Assembly: GCA_031290155.1 (NCBI GenBank)
Contig: JAITOB010000008.1
Span: 78,603-142,602, forward strand
Direction: 5' to 3'
Source: Endomicrobium sp.
GTDB lineage: Bacteria; Elusimicrobiota; Endomicrobiia; Endomicrobiales; Endomicrobiaceae
Length of the DNA stretch: 64,000 nt
A program made the position numbers and the translations under genes. Positions 43,763 through 52,646 of the stretch are shown here, piece after piece (the stretch's first letter is position 1; each line of letters begins with the position of its first letter). A model generated the notes under the pieces. That model was not told the origin of the DNA, made no database searches, and worked only from the letters and a program-made list of their open reading frames with translations.

Positions 43763-44392
43763 ATGGTAAAGAATGATAAGTGGATAAAAAAAATGGCTGT
43801 TAAATATAATATGATAAAGCCATTTGAACCGTTGCAGGTAAGGGAGATTGAAACTGTATCGGCGTTACCGGAAGGGAAAGTAGACTTTTGCCGTAGTACA
43901 GATATAAACAGTAATCATAGGCGAAAAGTAATTTCTTTTGGAACTTCTTCTTACGGGTATGATGTGAGGCTTTCAAACGAATTTATGGTTATGAAAAAAA
44001 GGACAAAAATAATTGATCCTAAAAAATCATACGAAATATTATTTGAACCTGTTATAGTTAAAGATTATATAGAGGTACAGCCGAATTCTTTAGTTTTAGG
44101 TAAGACAATAGAATATTTTAGAATTCCAAGAGATATTGTAACAATTGCATTTGGAAAATCAACTTACGCTAGATGCGGAATTTTTGTAAATGTTACTCCT
44201 TTTGAACCGGAATGGGCAGGATATGCTACTCTCTCAATAGTAAATACGACGTCGGCTTTAGTAAAAGTTTATTCAAATGAGGGAATAGCTCAAGTTCTGT
44301 TTCTGGGAGCAGATGAAATCTGCGAAGTTTCTTATTCGGACAGAAAAGGAAAATACCAATCACAAAAAAATATAACCTCTGCAAAAATTTGA
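43763..44392 (+). CDS. dcd: dCTP deaminase
   Basis: NDKWIKKMAVKYNMIKPFEPLQVREI, ISFGTSSYGYDVRLSNEF, FGKSTYARCGIFVNVTPFEPEWAGYATLSIVNTT. Confidence 0.94.
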   Translation: MVKNDKWIKKMAVKYNMIKPFEPLQVREIETVSALPEGKVDFCRSTDINSNHRRKVISFGTSSYGYDVRLSNEFMVMKKRTKIIDPKKSYEILFEPVIVKDYIEVQPNSLVLGKTIEYFRIPRDIVTIAFGKSTYARCGIFVNVTPFEPEWAGYATLSIVNTTSALVKVYSNEGIAQVLFLGADEICEVSYSDRKGKYQSQKNITSAKI

Positions 44393-44522
44393 TAGAATGA
44401 ACTCAGGATAAATATTTTTATTATTTTCAAAAAGTGGGGTTTATTATTTATTTTTTAAAGATATAATATTTTTCTATCTCTGTTCTTTGTTTTATTTGGA
44501 GAACTTGACAAAAAAATAAAAA

Positions 44523-46073
44523 ATGTCAACAAAAGGAAAGAAAATGATCTTGATATTGGATTTTGGTTCGCAGTACACTCAGTTAATTGCAAGACGCGTA
44601 AGAGAAGAAAAAGTATATTGTGAAATATACCCCGGCAATAAACGTATTGAAGATTCCTCAAGATTTAAAGATTTGAAAGGATTGATTCTATCTGGCGGCT
44701 ACAACAGCGTCTATTCAAAAGACGCTCCTTGGCCTGATCCCAGGATATGGAAACTCGGCGTTCCTATTCTGGGAATATGTTACGGTATGCAGCTTATAGC
44801 GGAACATCTCGGCGGTAAAGTCAGTCCCTCAAAGAACAGAGAATTTGGCAATGCAAATGTTAATGTTGAATGCAGCTGCTCTTTATTTAATGGTCTTGGC
44901 GCAAAAGAGACTTTGTGGATGAGCCACGGTGATAAACTTTCAAAGATTCCAAAAAATTTTAAGATAATAGCAAGTACGGAAAACTCTCCTTATGCGGCAA
45001 TAGAAGATACAGCAAAAAAAATATATGGCGTTCAGTTTCATCCCGAAGTAAGGCATTCTATTAATGGGAAAAAAATTCTTCAAAACTTCATACTTAAAAT
45101 CTGCAACTCAAAACGTGACTGGACTATGAAATCTTATATTGTTGATGAAGTTAAAAGAATTCATGAACAAGTAGGGGGAAGTAAAGTTTTATGTGCTTTG
45201 TCAGGCGGGGTAGATTCTTCTGTTGCGGCTGTAATGCTCAATAAAGCAATAGGCAAACAGCTTTTTTGCGTTTATGTTGACCACGGGCTGCAGAAATTCG
45301 GCGAAACGGAAAGGGTACGCAATGTATTTGGAAAGATATTTGGTAAAAACCTTATAATAGTAAATGCAAAAAAGATATTTTTGTCAAAACTGAAAGGAAT
45401 AATCGATCCTGAGCGTAAAAGGAAAATTATCGGTCATACTTTTATAGAAATTTTTGACAAAGAAGCAAAAAAGCTAAAAGGAATAGATTTTCTTCTTCAG
45501 GGAACAATATACCCTGATGTTATAGAGAGCGTTTCTATAAAAGGTTCAAAAGTATCAATTAAAAGTCATCACAACGTCGGCGGACTTCCCGAGAAAATGA
45601 AAATGAAACTTGTTGAACCTTTAAAATTTTTATTTAAAGATGAAGTGAGAATTTTAGGAAGAGAATTGGGAATTCCTGCAGAAATTATAAATAGGCAGCC
45701 TTTCCCAGGCCCCGGTCTTGCAGTAAGGACTTTAGGCGAAGTAACGGAAAAGAAACTGAGTATTTTAAAAGAAGCAGATACTATAGTAACAGAAGAAATA
45801 AGAAAAGCAGGACTTTATGAAAAAATATGGCAGTCTTTTGCCATAATACTTCCGACTAAAACGGTAGGCGTTATGGGAGATGCGAGAACTTATGAATATG
45901 TAATTGTAATCAGAGCTGTAAACTCTGAAGATGCAATGACCGCAGATTGGGTAAAACTTCCCTGTGAACTTTTAGGCAAAATGTCTTCGCGTATTATAAA
46001 CGAAGTCAAAGGTGCTAATAGGGTAGTTTATGATATTTCCAATAAACCACCGGCTACTATAGAGTGGGAATAA
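44523..46073 (+). CDS. guaA: GMP synthase (glutamine-hydrolysing)
   Basis: ILDFGSQYTQLIARRVREEKVYCEI, GICYGMQLIAEHLGG, LCALSGGVDSSVAAVMLNKAIG, RQPFPGPGLAVRTLGEV. Confidence 0.97.
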   Translation: MSTKGKKMILILDFGSQYTQLIARRVREEKVYCEIYPGNKRIEDSSRFKDLKGLILSGGYNSVYSKDAPWPDPRIWKLGVPILGICYGMQLIAEHLGGKVSPSKNREFGNANVNVECSCSLFNGLGAKETLWMSHGDKLSKIPKNFKIIASTENSPYAAIEDTAKKIYGVQFHPEVRHSINGKKILQNFILKICNSKRDWTMKSYIVDEVKRIHEQVGGSKVLCALSGGVDSSVAAVMLNKAIGKQLFCVYVDHGLQKFGETERVRNVFGKIFGKNLIIVNAKKIFLSKLKGIIDPERKRKIIGHTFIEIFDKEAKKLKGIDFLLQGTIYPDVIESVSIKGSKVSIKSHHNVGGLPEKMKMKLVEPLKFLFKDEVRILGRELGIPAEIINRQPFPGPGLAVRTLGEVTEKKLSILKEADTIVTEEIRKAGLYEKIWQSFAIILPTKTVGVMGDARTYEYVIVIRAVNSEDAMTADWVKLPCELLGKMSSRIINEVKGANRVVYDISNKPPATIEWE

Positions 46074-46930
46074 TGAAGTTTTTAAAATTCTCTCTATTAA
46101 CATTTTTCTTTTTCTGCGCCTGTACGCCAGCGCAATACAGCGGTGGTAGCCGTATTGCGTCTATACAAATAAAAGGCTCTGATACTATCGTGAATCTCAT
46201 TCAAGCATGGACAGAAAAAAATCCAGTATTTTTTAATGTAAGCGTTACGGGAGGAGGTTCAGGAACAGGGTTTGCGTCTTTAATAAACGACACGTGCGAT
46301 ATTGCAATGTCTTCCCGCCTAATGGAAGAAAAAGAAAAGATATTGGCAAAAAATAGAAATGTAAATATAGTTGGATTTAATATCGGACTTGACGGACTTG
46401 CGGTGCTTGTAAATAAAAACAATCCCGTAAATGAATTGACATTAGACCAGCTGCGAGATATTTTTATGGCAAAAATTACAAATTGGAAAGAAGTTGGAGG
46501 AGAAGATAGAAAAATAGTAATTCTTTCAAGAGAAAGTAACTCTGGCACACATGTGTTTTTTAAAGAGCGGGTTTTAAGGCGAAATAATAAAAACGCCAGA
46601 GATGAATTCGCTGTTCAGTCTCTTATGTTGCCGTCTTCACAGACTATATACTATGAGGTTTATCAAAATCCCAATGCTTTAGGATATGTAGGTATGGGTT
46701 TTGTAAACGACAAAGTAAAAGCTGTTTCAATAGCAATAAATGCAGATAGCAAATATGTTTTTCCGACTCCGGAAAATGTAATAAACGGCACATACTTAAT
46801 TTCAAGACCTTTATATTTATATACGAATGGAAATCCGCAGGGTGTTGTAAAAATGTTTATAGATTATGCTTTATCTGACGCTGGGCAGAAAATTGTTCTA
46901 GAAACTGATTTTGTGCCTTTTAAAATATAA
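46073..46930 (+). CDS. pstS: Phosphate ABC transporter substrate-binding lipoprotein
   Basis: Lipoprotein signal MKFLKFSLLTFFFFCAC; IKGSDTIVNLIQAWTEKNP, SVTGGGSGTGFASLINDTCDIAMSSR; start overlaps guaA stop (TAATG). Confidence 0.9.
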   Translation: MKFLKFSLLTFFFFCACTPAQYSGGSRIASIQIKGSDTIVNLIQAWTEKNPVFFNVSVTGGGSGTGFASLINDTCDIAMSSRLMEEKEKILAKNRNVNIVGFNIGLDGLAVLVNKNNPVNELTLDQLRDIFMAKITNWKEVGGEDRKIVILSRESNSGTHVFFKERVLRRNNKNARDEFAVQSLMLPSSQTIYYEVYQNPNALGYVGMGFVNDKVKAVSIAINADSKYVFPTPENVINGTYLISRPLYLYTNGNPQGVVKMFIDYALSDAGQKIVLETDFVPFKI

Positions 46931-46951
46931 AATGAAAAATAAAATTAATAC

Positions 46952-46995
46952 TAAAAACAAGAAATAAATATGTCATATTAACTTTCTTGTTTTTA
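46952..46995. terminator. Hairpin (13-bp perfect stem) between pstS and pstC
   Basis: TAAAAACAAGAAA (46952-46964) ... TTTCTTGTTTTTA (46983-46995), T-rich 3' arm. Confidence 0.55.
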
Positions 46996-47170
46996 TTAGT
47001 TATGGAATATAAATTTATGGTTTCATTTGTAAATATTGTTTGTTATAGCGTGTATAATATTTAACTGTGGTAAATTTAGCCGCAGTCGGGGTTTTAAATT
47101 AACTAAGATGAGAATGGATTTATTATAATCAAGCTGGATACATGCTTTGTTTTTAGAATTAGGTAAATAA

Positions 47171-48040
47171 ATGAAAAAAATTATAAATACCATTATTGAA
47201 ACGATAATTTTTATATGCGGGATATTGTCTATCGTTTTTGTTGTTTTAATTTTTGGTTTTTTGTTTAAGGAAGGTTTTGCTTTTTTTAAAGATTACAATG
47301 TTATAAAATTTATTATGGGGCAATTTTGGTATCCGGATTCAAATCCAGCCTTATTTGGTATTCTTCCTATAGTTATTGGATCTATTTTAGTAACATTCGG
47401 GGCGTGCTTAATAGTGGTTCCTATTGGTATTATGGATGCGCTTTACATTTCAGAAATTGCTCCTAAAGGTATACGTGATGTTTTAAAATCTTCAGTTGAG
47501 CTTATGGCTGCAATTCCAAGCGTAGTGATAGGTTTTGTCGGAATGGTTACGCTTGTTCCTTTTGTTAAAAATCTTTTTGATATTCCTACCGGACTTACTG
47601 CTTTTTCAGGATCAATAACGCTTGCGTTTATGGCCATGCCAACAATAGTGACAATATCTGAAGACGCAATACGTTCCGTGCCTTGGCAGTATAAAGAAGG
47701 AGCGCTTGCCTTGGGAGCGACGAAATGGCAGACTATAAGAAGGATTGTATTGAAAACAGCGAGGCCAGGTATAATAGCCGCAGTAATGCTCGGTATAGGA
47801 AGAGTAGTGGGCGAGACTATGGCTGTTATGATGATAACAGGAAATTCTGCGCATATTCCTAATTCAATTTTTGAGCCGGTAAGAACTATGACTGCAACAA
47901 TAGCCGCAGAAATGGGTGAAACTGTCAGAGGCGATATGCATTATAAAGCGTTATTTGCTATAGGGCTTGTACTTTTTGTGATAACTTTTATTGTAAATTT
48001 TATAGCAGATTTATTTCTTGGGAAAAATAAAAATAAATGA
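47171..48040 (+). CDS. pstC: Phosphate ABC transporter permease PstC
   Basis: ALYISEIAPKGIRDVLKSSVELMAAIPSVVIGFVG, EGALALGATKWQTIRRIVLKTARPGIIAAVMLGIGRVVGETMAVMMITGN. Confidence 0.93.
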   Translation: MKKIINTIIETIIFICGILSIVFVVLIFGFLFKEGFAFFKDYNVIKFIMGQFWYPDSNPALFGILPIVIGSILVTFGACLIVVPIGIMDALYISEIAPKGIRDVLKSSVELMAAIPSVVIGFVGMVTLVPFVKNLFDIPTGLTAFSGSITLAFMAMPTIVTISEDAIRSVPWQYKEGALALGATKWQTIRRIVLKTARPGIIAAVMLGIGRVVGETMAVMMITGNSAHIPNSIFEPVRTMTATIAAEMGETVRGDMHYKALFAIGLVLFVITFIVNFIADLFLGKNKNK

Positions 48041-48891
48041 TAAAACTAAGTCCTAAATTATCGCAAAAACTTTCATATTTAATTTTATTTTTAGCGACTA
48101 TTTTAGCTGTTATTCCTGTTGCTTTAATTGTTTTTATAATAGTAAAAAACGGCGTATCTGCTCTAACTTGGGAATTTTTGACGTCAATGCCTAAAGATGG
48201 AATGCGCGGAGGCGGAATTCTTCCAGCTATACTTGGCACTCTTTCAATAGTTATGAGTGCTATTTTTTTGACTCTTCCAATTGGGGTATGCGCTGCTATA
48301 TACTTAAATGAATATGCGAAAGACAATTTACTTACCAGAATAATTAAACTTGCTATTGTCAACTTAGCCGGCGTTCCGTCAGTCGTATACGGATTGCTTG
48401 GTTTAGGTATTTTCGTCATGTTCCTAAAATTAGGCGTTTCTATTATCGCAGGAGCTTTAACTTTATCTATAATGGAACTGCCAGTTGTCATAACTACGGC
48501 TCGCGGCGCGTTAAACAGTGTTCCTTACTCATTTAGAGAAGCAAGTTTGTCGCTCGGAGTAAGCCGTTGGCAGACTATAAGGTATATAGTTCTTCCAAAT
48601 GCTCTACCTGGTATTTTAACGGGCGCAATACTAAGTATCGCAAGAATATCGGGCGAGACTGCGCCTATATTATTTACTGCTGCGGCTTTTTATATTCCAT
48701 ATTTGCCGCATTCTATATTTGACCAAGTAATGACTTTACCTTATCATTTGTATATTATTTCAACGCAGATACCTAATATGCCGAAAAATGTGATATTTGC
48801 TACGGCACTTGTACTTTTAATGATAGTTTTAACGATGAGTGTTCTTGCAATAATTGCAAGAATTTATTTTAGGAAATACAGAAAATGGTAG
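48037..48891 (+). CDS. pstA: Phosphate ABC transporter permease PstA
   Basis: GGILPAILGTLSIVMSAIFLTLPIGVCAAIYLNEYA, NLAGVPSVVYGLLGLGIFV, GVSRWQTIRYIVLPNALPGILTGAILSIARISGETAPILFTA. Confidence 0.94.
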   Translation: MIKLSPKLSQKLSYLILFLATILAVIPVALIVFIIVKNGVSALTWEFLTSMPKDGMRGGGILPAILGTLSIVMSAIFLTLPIGVCAAIYLNEYAKDNLLTRIIKLAIVNLAGVPSVVYGLLGLGIFVMFLKLGVSIIAGALTLSIMELPVVITTARGALNSVPYSFREASLSLGVSRWQTIRYIVLPNALPGILTGAILSIARISGETAPILFTAAAFYIPYLPHSIFDQVMTLPYHLYIISTQIPNMPKNVIFATALVLLMIVLTMSVLAIIARIYFRKYRKW

Positions 48892-49637
48892 ATAAAATTA
48901 AAGTTGAAAATTTAAATTGTTATTACAATAAACAGTGTGTTTTAGAATCATTAAACATTAACATTGCGCAAAATGAAATTTTAAGTATCATAGGTCCGGC
49001 AAACAGCGGCAAAACAACATTTTTAAGAGCGCTGAACAGAATGAATGATTTAGATGCAAATTATTCGCGCAAAGGCAAAATTTATCTCGATGATGACAAT
49101 ATTTTTTATATGAATATGGAAAATTTAAGAAGACGTATTGGCATGCTTTTTGCGATGCCTATACCTTTGCCTATGAGTATATATGAAAATATCGTATATG
49201 CACCGAAACGTTTGGGTCTTATTTCAAATAAATCAGAACAGGATGTTATAGTCGAACAGGCTTTAAAAGACGTTTCATTGTGGGATGAGGTTAAGGGCAG
49301 ATTAAATTCGTCTGCTATGAAAATATCCGGTGGCCAGCAGCAAAGACTTTGTATCGCAAGAATTCTTGCGATTAATCCAGAAGTTATTTTATTTGATGAA
49401 CCTTGCTCGGGGCTTGATCCTATATCTACGGCAAAAGTTGAAGAATCAATTATCGAGCTTAAACGAAAATATACCATAGTGCTTGTTACAAATAATGTAA
49501 AACAGGCGTCACGCGTCAGCGATAAAACGGCGTTTTTCCTTATGGGTAAACTTATAGAAATTGATAAAACAGGCAAACTATTCGTGTCTCCTCAGGAAAA
49601 ACAAACAGAAGATTATATAACAGGCAGGTTTGGATAA
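48885..49637 (+). CDS. pstB: Phosphate ABC transporter ATPase PstB, copy 1 (Walker A, Q-loop and H-switch altered; signature intact)
   Basis: Walker A GPANSGKT (N at 4th position), Q-loop region MLFAMPIPLPMS, signature ISGGQQQRL, Walker B VILFDEPCSGLDP, H-loop LVTNNVKQASRVSD. Confidence 0.9.
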   Translation: MVDKIKVENLNCYYNKQCVLESLNINIAQNEILSIIGPANSGKTTFLRALNRMNDLDANYSRKGKIYLDDDNIFYMNMENLRRRIGMLFAMPIPLPMSIYENIVYAPKRLGLISNKSEQDVIVEQALKDVSLWDEVKGRLNSSAMKISGGQQQRLCIARILAINPEVILFDEPCSGLDPISTAKVEESIIELKRKYTIVLVTNNVKQASRVSDKTAFFLMGKLIEIDKTGKLFVSPQEKQTEDYITGRFG

Positions 49638-49685
49638 ACATAAGTCATAGTGTTTTCATTTTATTTAGTTGTGTTTGGGATATAA

Positions 49686-50441
49686 GTGTCAAAAATAGAA
49701 ATAAAAAATTTCAATTTATATTATACGAATTTTCATGCGCTTAAAAATATTAACATTAATATTGCAGAGAAAAAGGTTACTGCTATAATAGGCCCGTCTG
49801 GATGCGGCAAATCTACTCTTTTAAGATCAATAAATAGGATAAATGATACAATAGAGGGCGTGCATACAAGCGGGGAAATCAATATTTCTGGCGAAAATAT
49901 TTATGATGAAGAGATTGACGTGGGTATTTTAAGAAGAAATGTGGGAATGGTTTTTCAAAGACCAAATCCTTTTCCGCTTTCAATTTATGAAAATGTTGCT
50001 TTTGGTTTAAAAGTCAACAGAATATATTCGGATAGAAATATTATAAATGAAACTGTAGAAAAAAGTTTAAAAGCTGTTTTGTTGTGGGATTATGCTAAAG
50101 ATAAACTACATAAGTCGGCGCTGGGTTTGACTTTGGAACAGCAACAGAGGCTTTGTATCGCGAGGGTTATTGCCGTAGCGCCAAATATTATTCTTCTTGA
50201 CGAACCATGTTCTTCTCTTGACCCTGTTGCAACGCAAAAAATTGAAGGGTTGATGATTCAGTTAAACAATAAATACACTATTGTGATAGTAACGCATAAT
50301 ATGCAGCAGGCGGCAAGAATTTCGCATAATACTGCTTTTATGCTTCTTGGAAAACTTATAGAATTTGATAAAACTGAAAAAATATTTACGAATCCGTTAA
50401 TAAAAGAGACGGAAGATTATGTTAGTGGCAGATTTGGATAA
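49686..50441 (+). CDS. pstB: Phosphate ABC transporter ATPase PstB, copy 2 (signature altered; other motifs canonical)
   Basis: Walker A GPSGCGKST, Q-loop MVFQRPNPFPLS, signature LTLEQQQRL, Walker B IILLDEPCSSLDP, H-loop IVTHNMQQAARISH; start codon GTG or ATG near 49686. Confidence 0.9.
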   Translation: MSKIEIKNFNLYYTNFHALKNININIAEKKVTAIIGPSGCGKSTLLRSINRINDTIEGVHTSGEINISGENIYDEEIDVGILRRNVGMVFQRPNPFPLSIYENVAFGLKVNRIYSDRNIINETVEKSLKAVLLWDYAKDKLHKSALGLTLEQQQRLCIARVIAVAPNIILLDEPCSSLDPVATQKIEGLMIQLNNKYTIVIVTHNMQQAARISHNTAFMLLGKLIEFDKTEKIFTNPLIKETEDYVSGRFG

Positions 50442-50608
50442 AAAGCAGATTTCAAGGCATAATTTGACAAATGTGGTGTTTTGTAAAACACGTCGGATAA
50501 GTGGGTGTAGAGAGTATTGTTTCCGAATGTTTTAACTTTGTTGTCTTGAGCAGCTTGGAAAATCAGTTTTTTGTCTTTCATCTCCGCTTTATTTTAAGGG
50601 GGGAAAAT

Positions 50609-51325
50609 GTGCGACGTTTGGATTTTAAAATAAATGATTTACAAAGTCATCTGAATATGCGTCATTTTGACGTTGAAATGAACGATTTACAAAATCGCCT
50701 TCTTGATATGGCAGGATTTGTTCAAAAAATGATAAGAGCTGCAACGCAAGAACTTGTAGCCAGAGATCCAAAACAGTCCGATACTGTATTCTCCCTTGAA
50801 AAAGAAGTTAATATTCAAGAAATCGTTATAGATGATAAATGTTTAAAACTTATAGCTTTAAACCAGCCTGTTGGGGCTGATTTAAGATTTATAACTTCCG
50901 CAATGCGCATTAACAGCGATTTAGAAAGAATGGGCGACGAGGCAGTAAATATAAGCGAAAAAGCCGTGCATTTAATAAAAAATACCGAACTTAAACCTTT
51001 TATTGATATACCTAAAATGGTTAAAATCGTACAAAATATGATAATAGATTGCATTAAAGCTTTTAATACAAACAATTCTGAACTTGCATTATCAGTGCTT
51101 ATAAAAGACAATGAAGTTGATGACTTAAAAAATAGAGTTTTTGATGATATTAAAGATTTAATGGTTAAAGCTTCGGATATTGGTACTATCCAAAAGGCTA
51201 TAGATTTAATGTTTGTTGCAAAAAGTATAGAGAGACTCGGCGATCATGCAACAAATATCAGTGAAGATGTTATTTTTATGATTCACGGTAAAAATATACG
51301 TCATCCAAGAACTTCTTGTAAATAG
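50609..51325 (+). CDS. phoU: Phosphate transport regulator PhoU
   Basis: FDVEMNDLQNRLLDMAGFVQKMI, NQPVGADLRFITSAMRINSDLERMGDEAVNISE, IERLGDHATNISEDVIFMI; GTG at 50609 preceded by AAGGGGGG; ORF open from 50501. Confidence 0.9.
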   Translation: MRRLDFKINDLQSHLNMRHFDVEMNDLQNRLLDMAGFVQKMIRAATQELVARDPKQSDTVFSLEKEVNIQEIVIDDKCLKLIALNQPVGADLRFITSAMRINSDLERMGDEAVNISEKAVHLIKNTELKPFIDIPKMVKIVQNMIIDCIKAFNTNNSELALSVLIKDNEVDDLKNRVFDDIKDLMVKASDIGTIQKAIDLMFVAKSIERLGDHATNISEDVIFMIHGKNIRHPRTSCK

Positions 51326-51368
51326 ACGCATACATATACATTGATAACTTTTCAACAATTTTGTAAAA

Positions 51369-52018
51369 TTCATCCACGACAATCTCAAATATTGAAGAAA
51401 TTAAATGTCCCAATGGACATATATTTAAAGCAGGGTTGCTTTCTGCATTAAGCGTTTCAGACAATCCTGAATTAAAAGAAGCATTAATAGCAGGAGAAAT
51501 AAATCTTGTATCTTGTCCAAAATGCGGTGAAATGTTTTATGCCGAGTGTTTTATTCTTTATCACGACAGCAGAAATGAACTTATAGCTTTTGTATATCCG
51601 CTGAGTTTCCAAAATCAGGGAGCTCAATGTAAAATGAAAATGCGTAAAGAGTTTGAGCTTGCGTTAGAAACTTTGAAGAAAAACAAAAGATAACCTATGG
51701 ACCGCTTCTTTTATTTGGGGGGGGGTTGAAGATTTGGTTGCGTTGTTGCGCTCTGAACAGGGTATTGAAGATGAAGAATCTATTTTGAAATATATTGCGC
51801 CGAAACTCTCGTTAGATACTTTAAAAATTACTCCTAGTTTTGCTAGAAAGTTGGAAATTCCAAAAATTATTCCGGTTCCTAAGGGACAAAAAATTTTTGA
51901 GGCGAAGCTTTTAATTTCTGGCTTACAGTCTCTTATAAAATATAGTGCAAATCTTGAGCATTACGTTGAATTTCTGAAAAAATATCAAAACAATAATCAC
52001 AGTTTTGCAAAAAGATAA
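51369..52018 (+). pseudogene. CpXC-domain protein, frameshifted (one break at a G9 tract)
   Basis: IKCPNGHIFKAGLLSALSVSDNPELKEALIAGEINLVSCPKCGEMFYAE; then YGPLLLFGG and VEDLVALLRSEQGIEDEE in other frames. Confidence 0.65.
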
Positions 52019-52065
52019 TAGGTTAAAGCATTCAAAATTTTGTCAAAAATTATAAAAGTGTACAT

Positions 52066-52575
52066 ATGAATATAAAGTTCGTTAACATACTTAAAGTCTT
52101 ACTATTATTTCTGGTTGTTTTTCTTAGGGCTTATTCATCTCTTTACGCCGGATTAAAAATTACAAATATAACTCAAGACAACAAGTCTTTCGTTTTAATT
52201 TTAAATGATGATATTAAATTAAATATATTTTAAAATAATGATATTGAGCTGCCTGTGTATAGAAATGCGGATAAAGTGTATAAGCAGTTTAGTATTTAAA
52301 AAGAGAGAACTCGCTATCCCAGAATAAAAAGTCTTTAAAAACCGAAAATACTGCGACGTTAAAATTAATAAACTTTCAATCTTAAAAAAACATTCAAAGA
52401 TAAAAGCTTTTGCGTCGGTCATTTTTAATGATGATATTGAAGTTGAATGTCGTATTATGCAAAGCGCAAGCGGTTTATGGATTGCTTGGCCTTCAACTAA
52501 AAAAGCGGTATATGGGAAAAAGATTTTGAATTTATGAATAAAGATTTAAAAAAGTCAGTTGAAAAAATTAATTAG
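52066..52575 (+). pseudogene. Signal-peptide protein with SpoVG-like segment, frameshifted
   Basis: MNIKFVNILKVLLLFLVVFLRAYSSLYAGLKITNITQDN; SKIKAFASVIFNDDIEVECRIMQSASGLWIAWPSTK. Confidence 0.45.
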
Positions 52576-52646
52576 CAGCTATAACTCTGTTGTTGTTTAA
52601 TAAAGATATGCTTGTATAAAAATAAGAAACGTATAATGGAAATGTA

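Noticed and set aside
48000-48491. Minus-strand ORF of 163 aa opposite pstA
   Set aside because: Antisense to conserved coding sequence.
49106-49576. Minus-strand ORF of 156 aa opposite pstB
   Set aside because: Antisense to conserved coding sequence.
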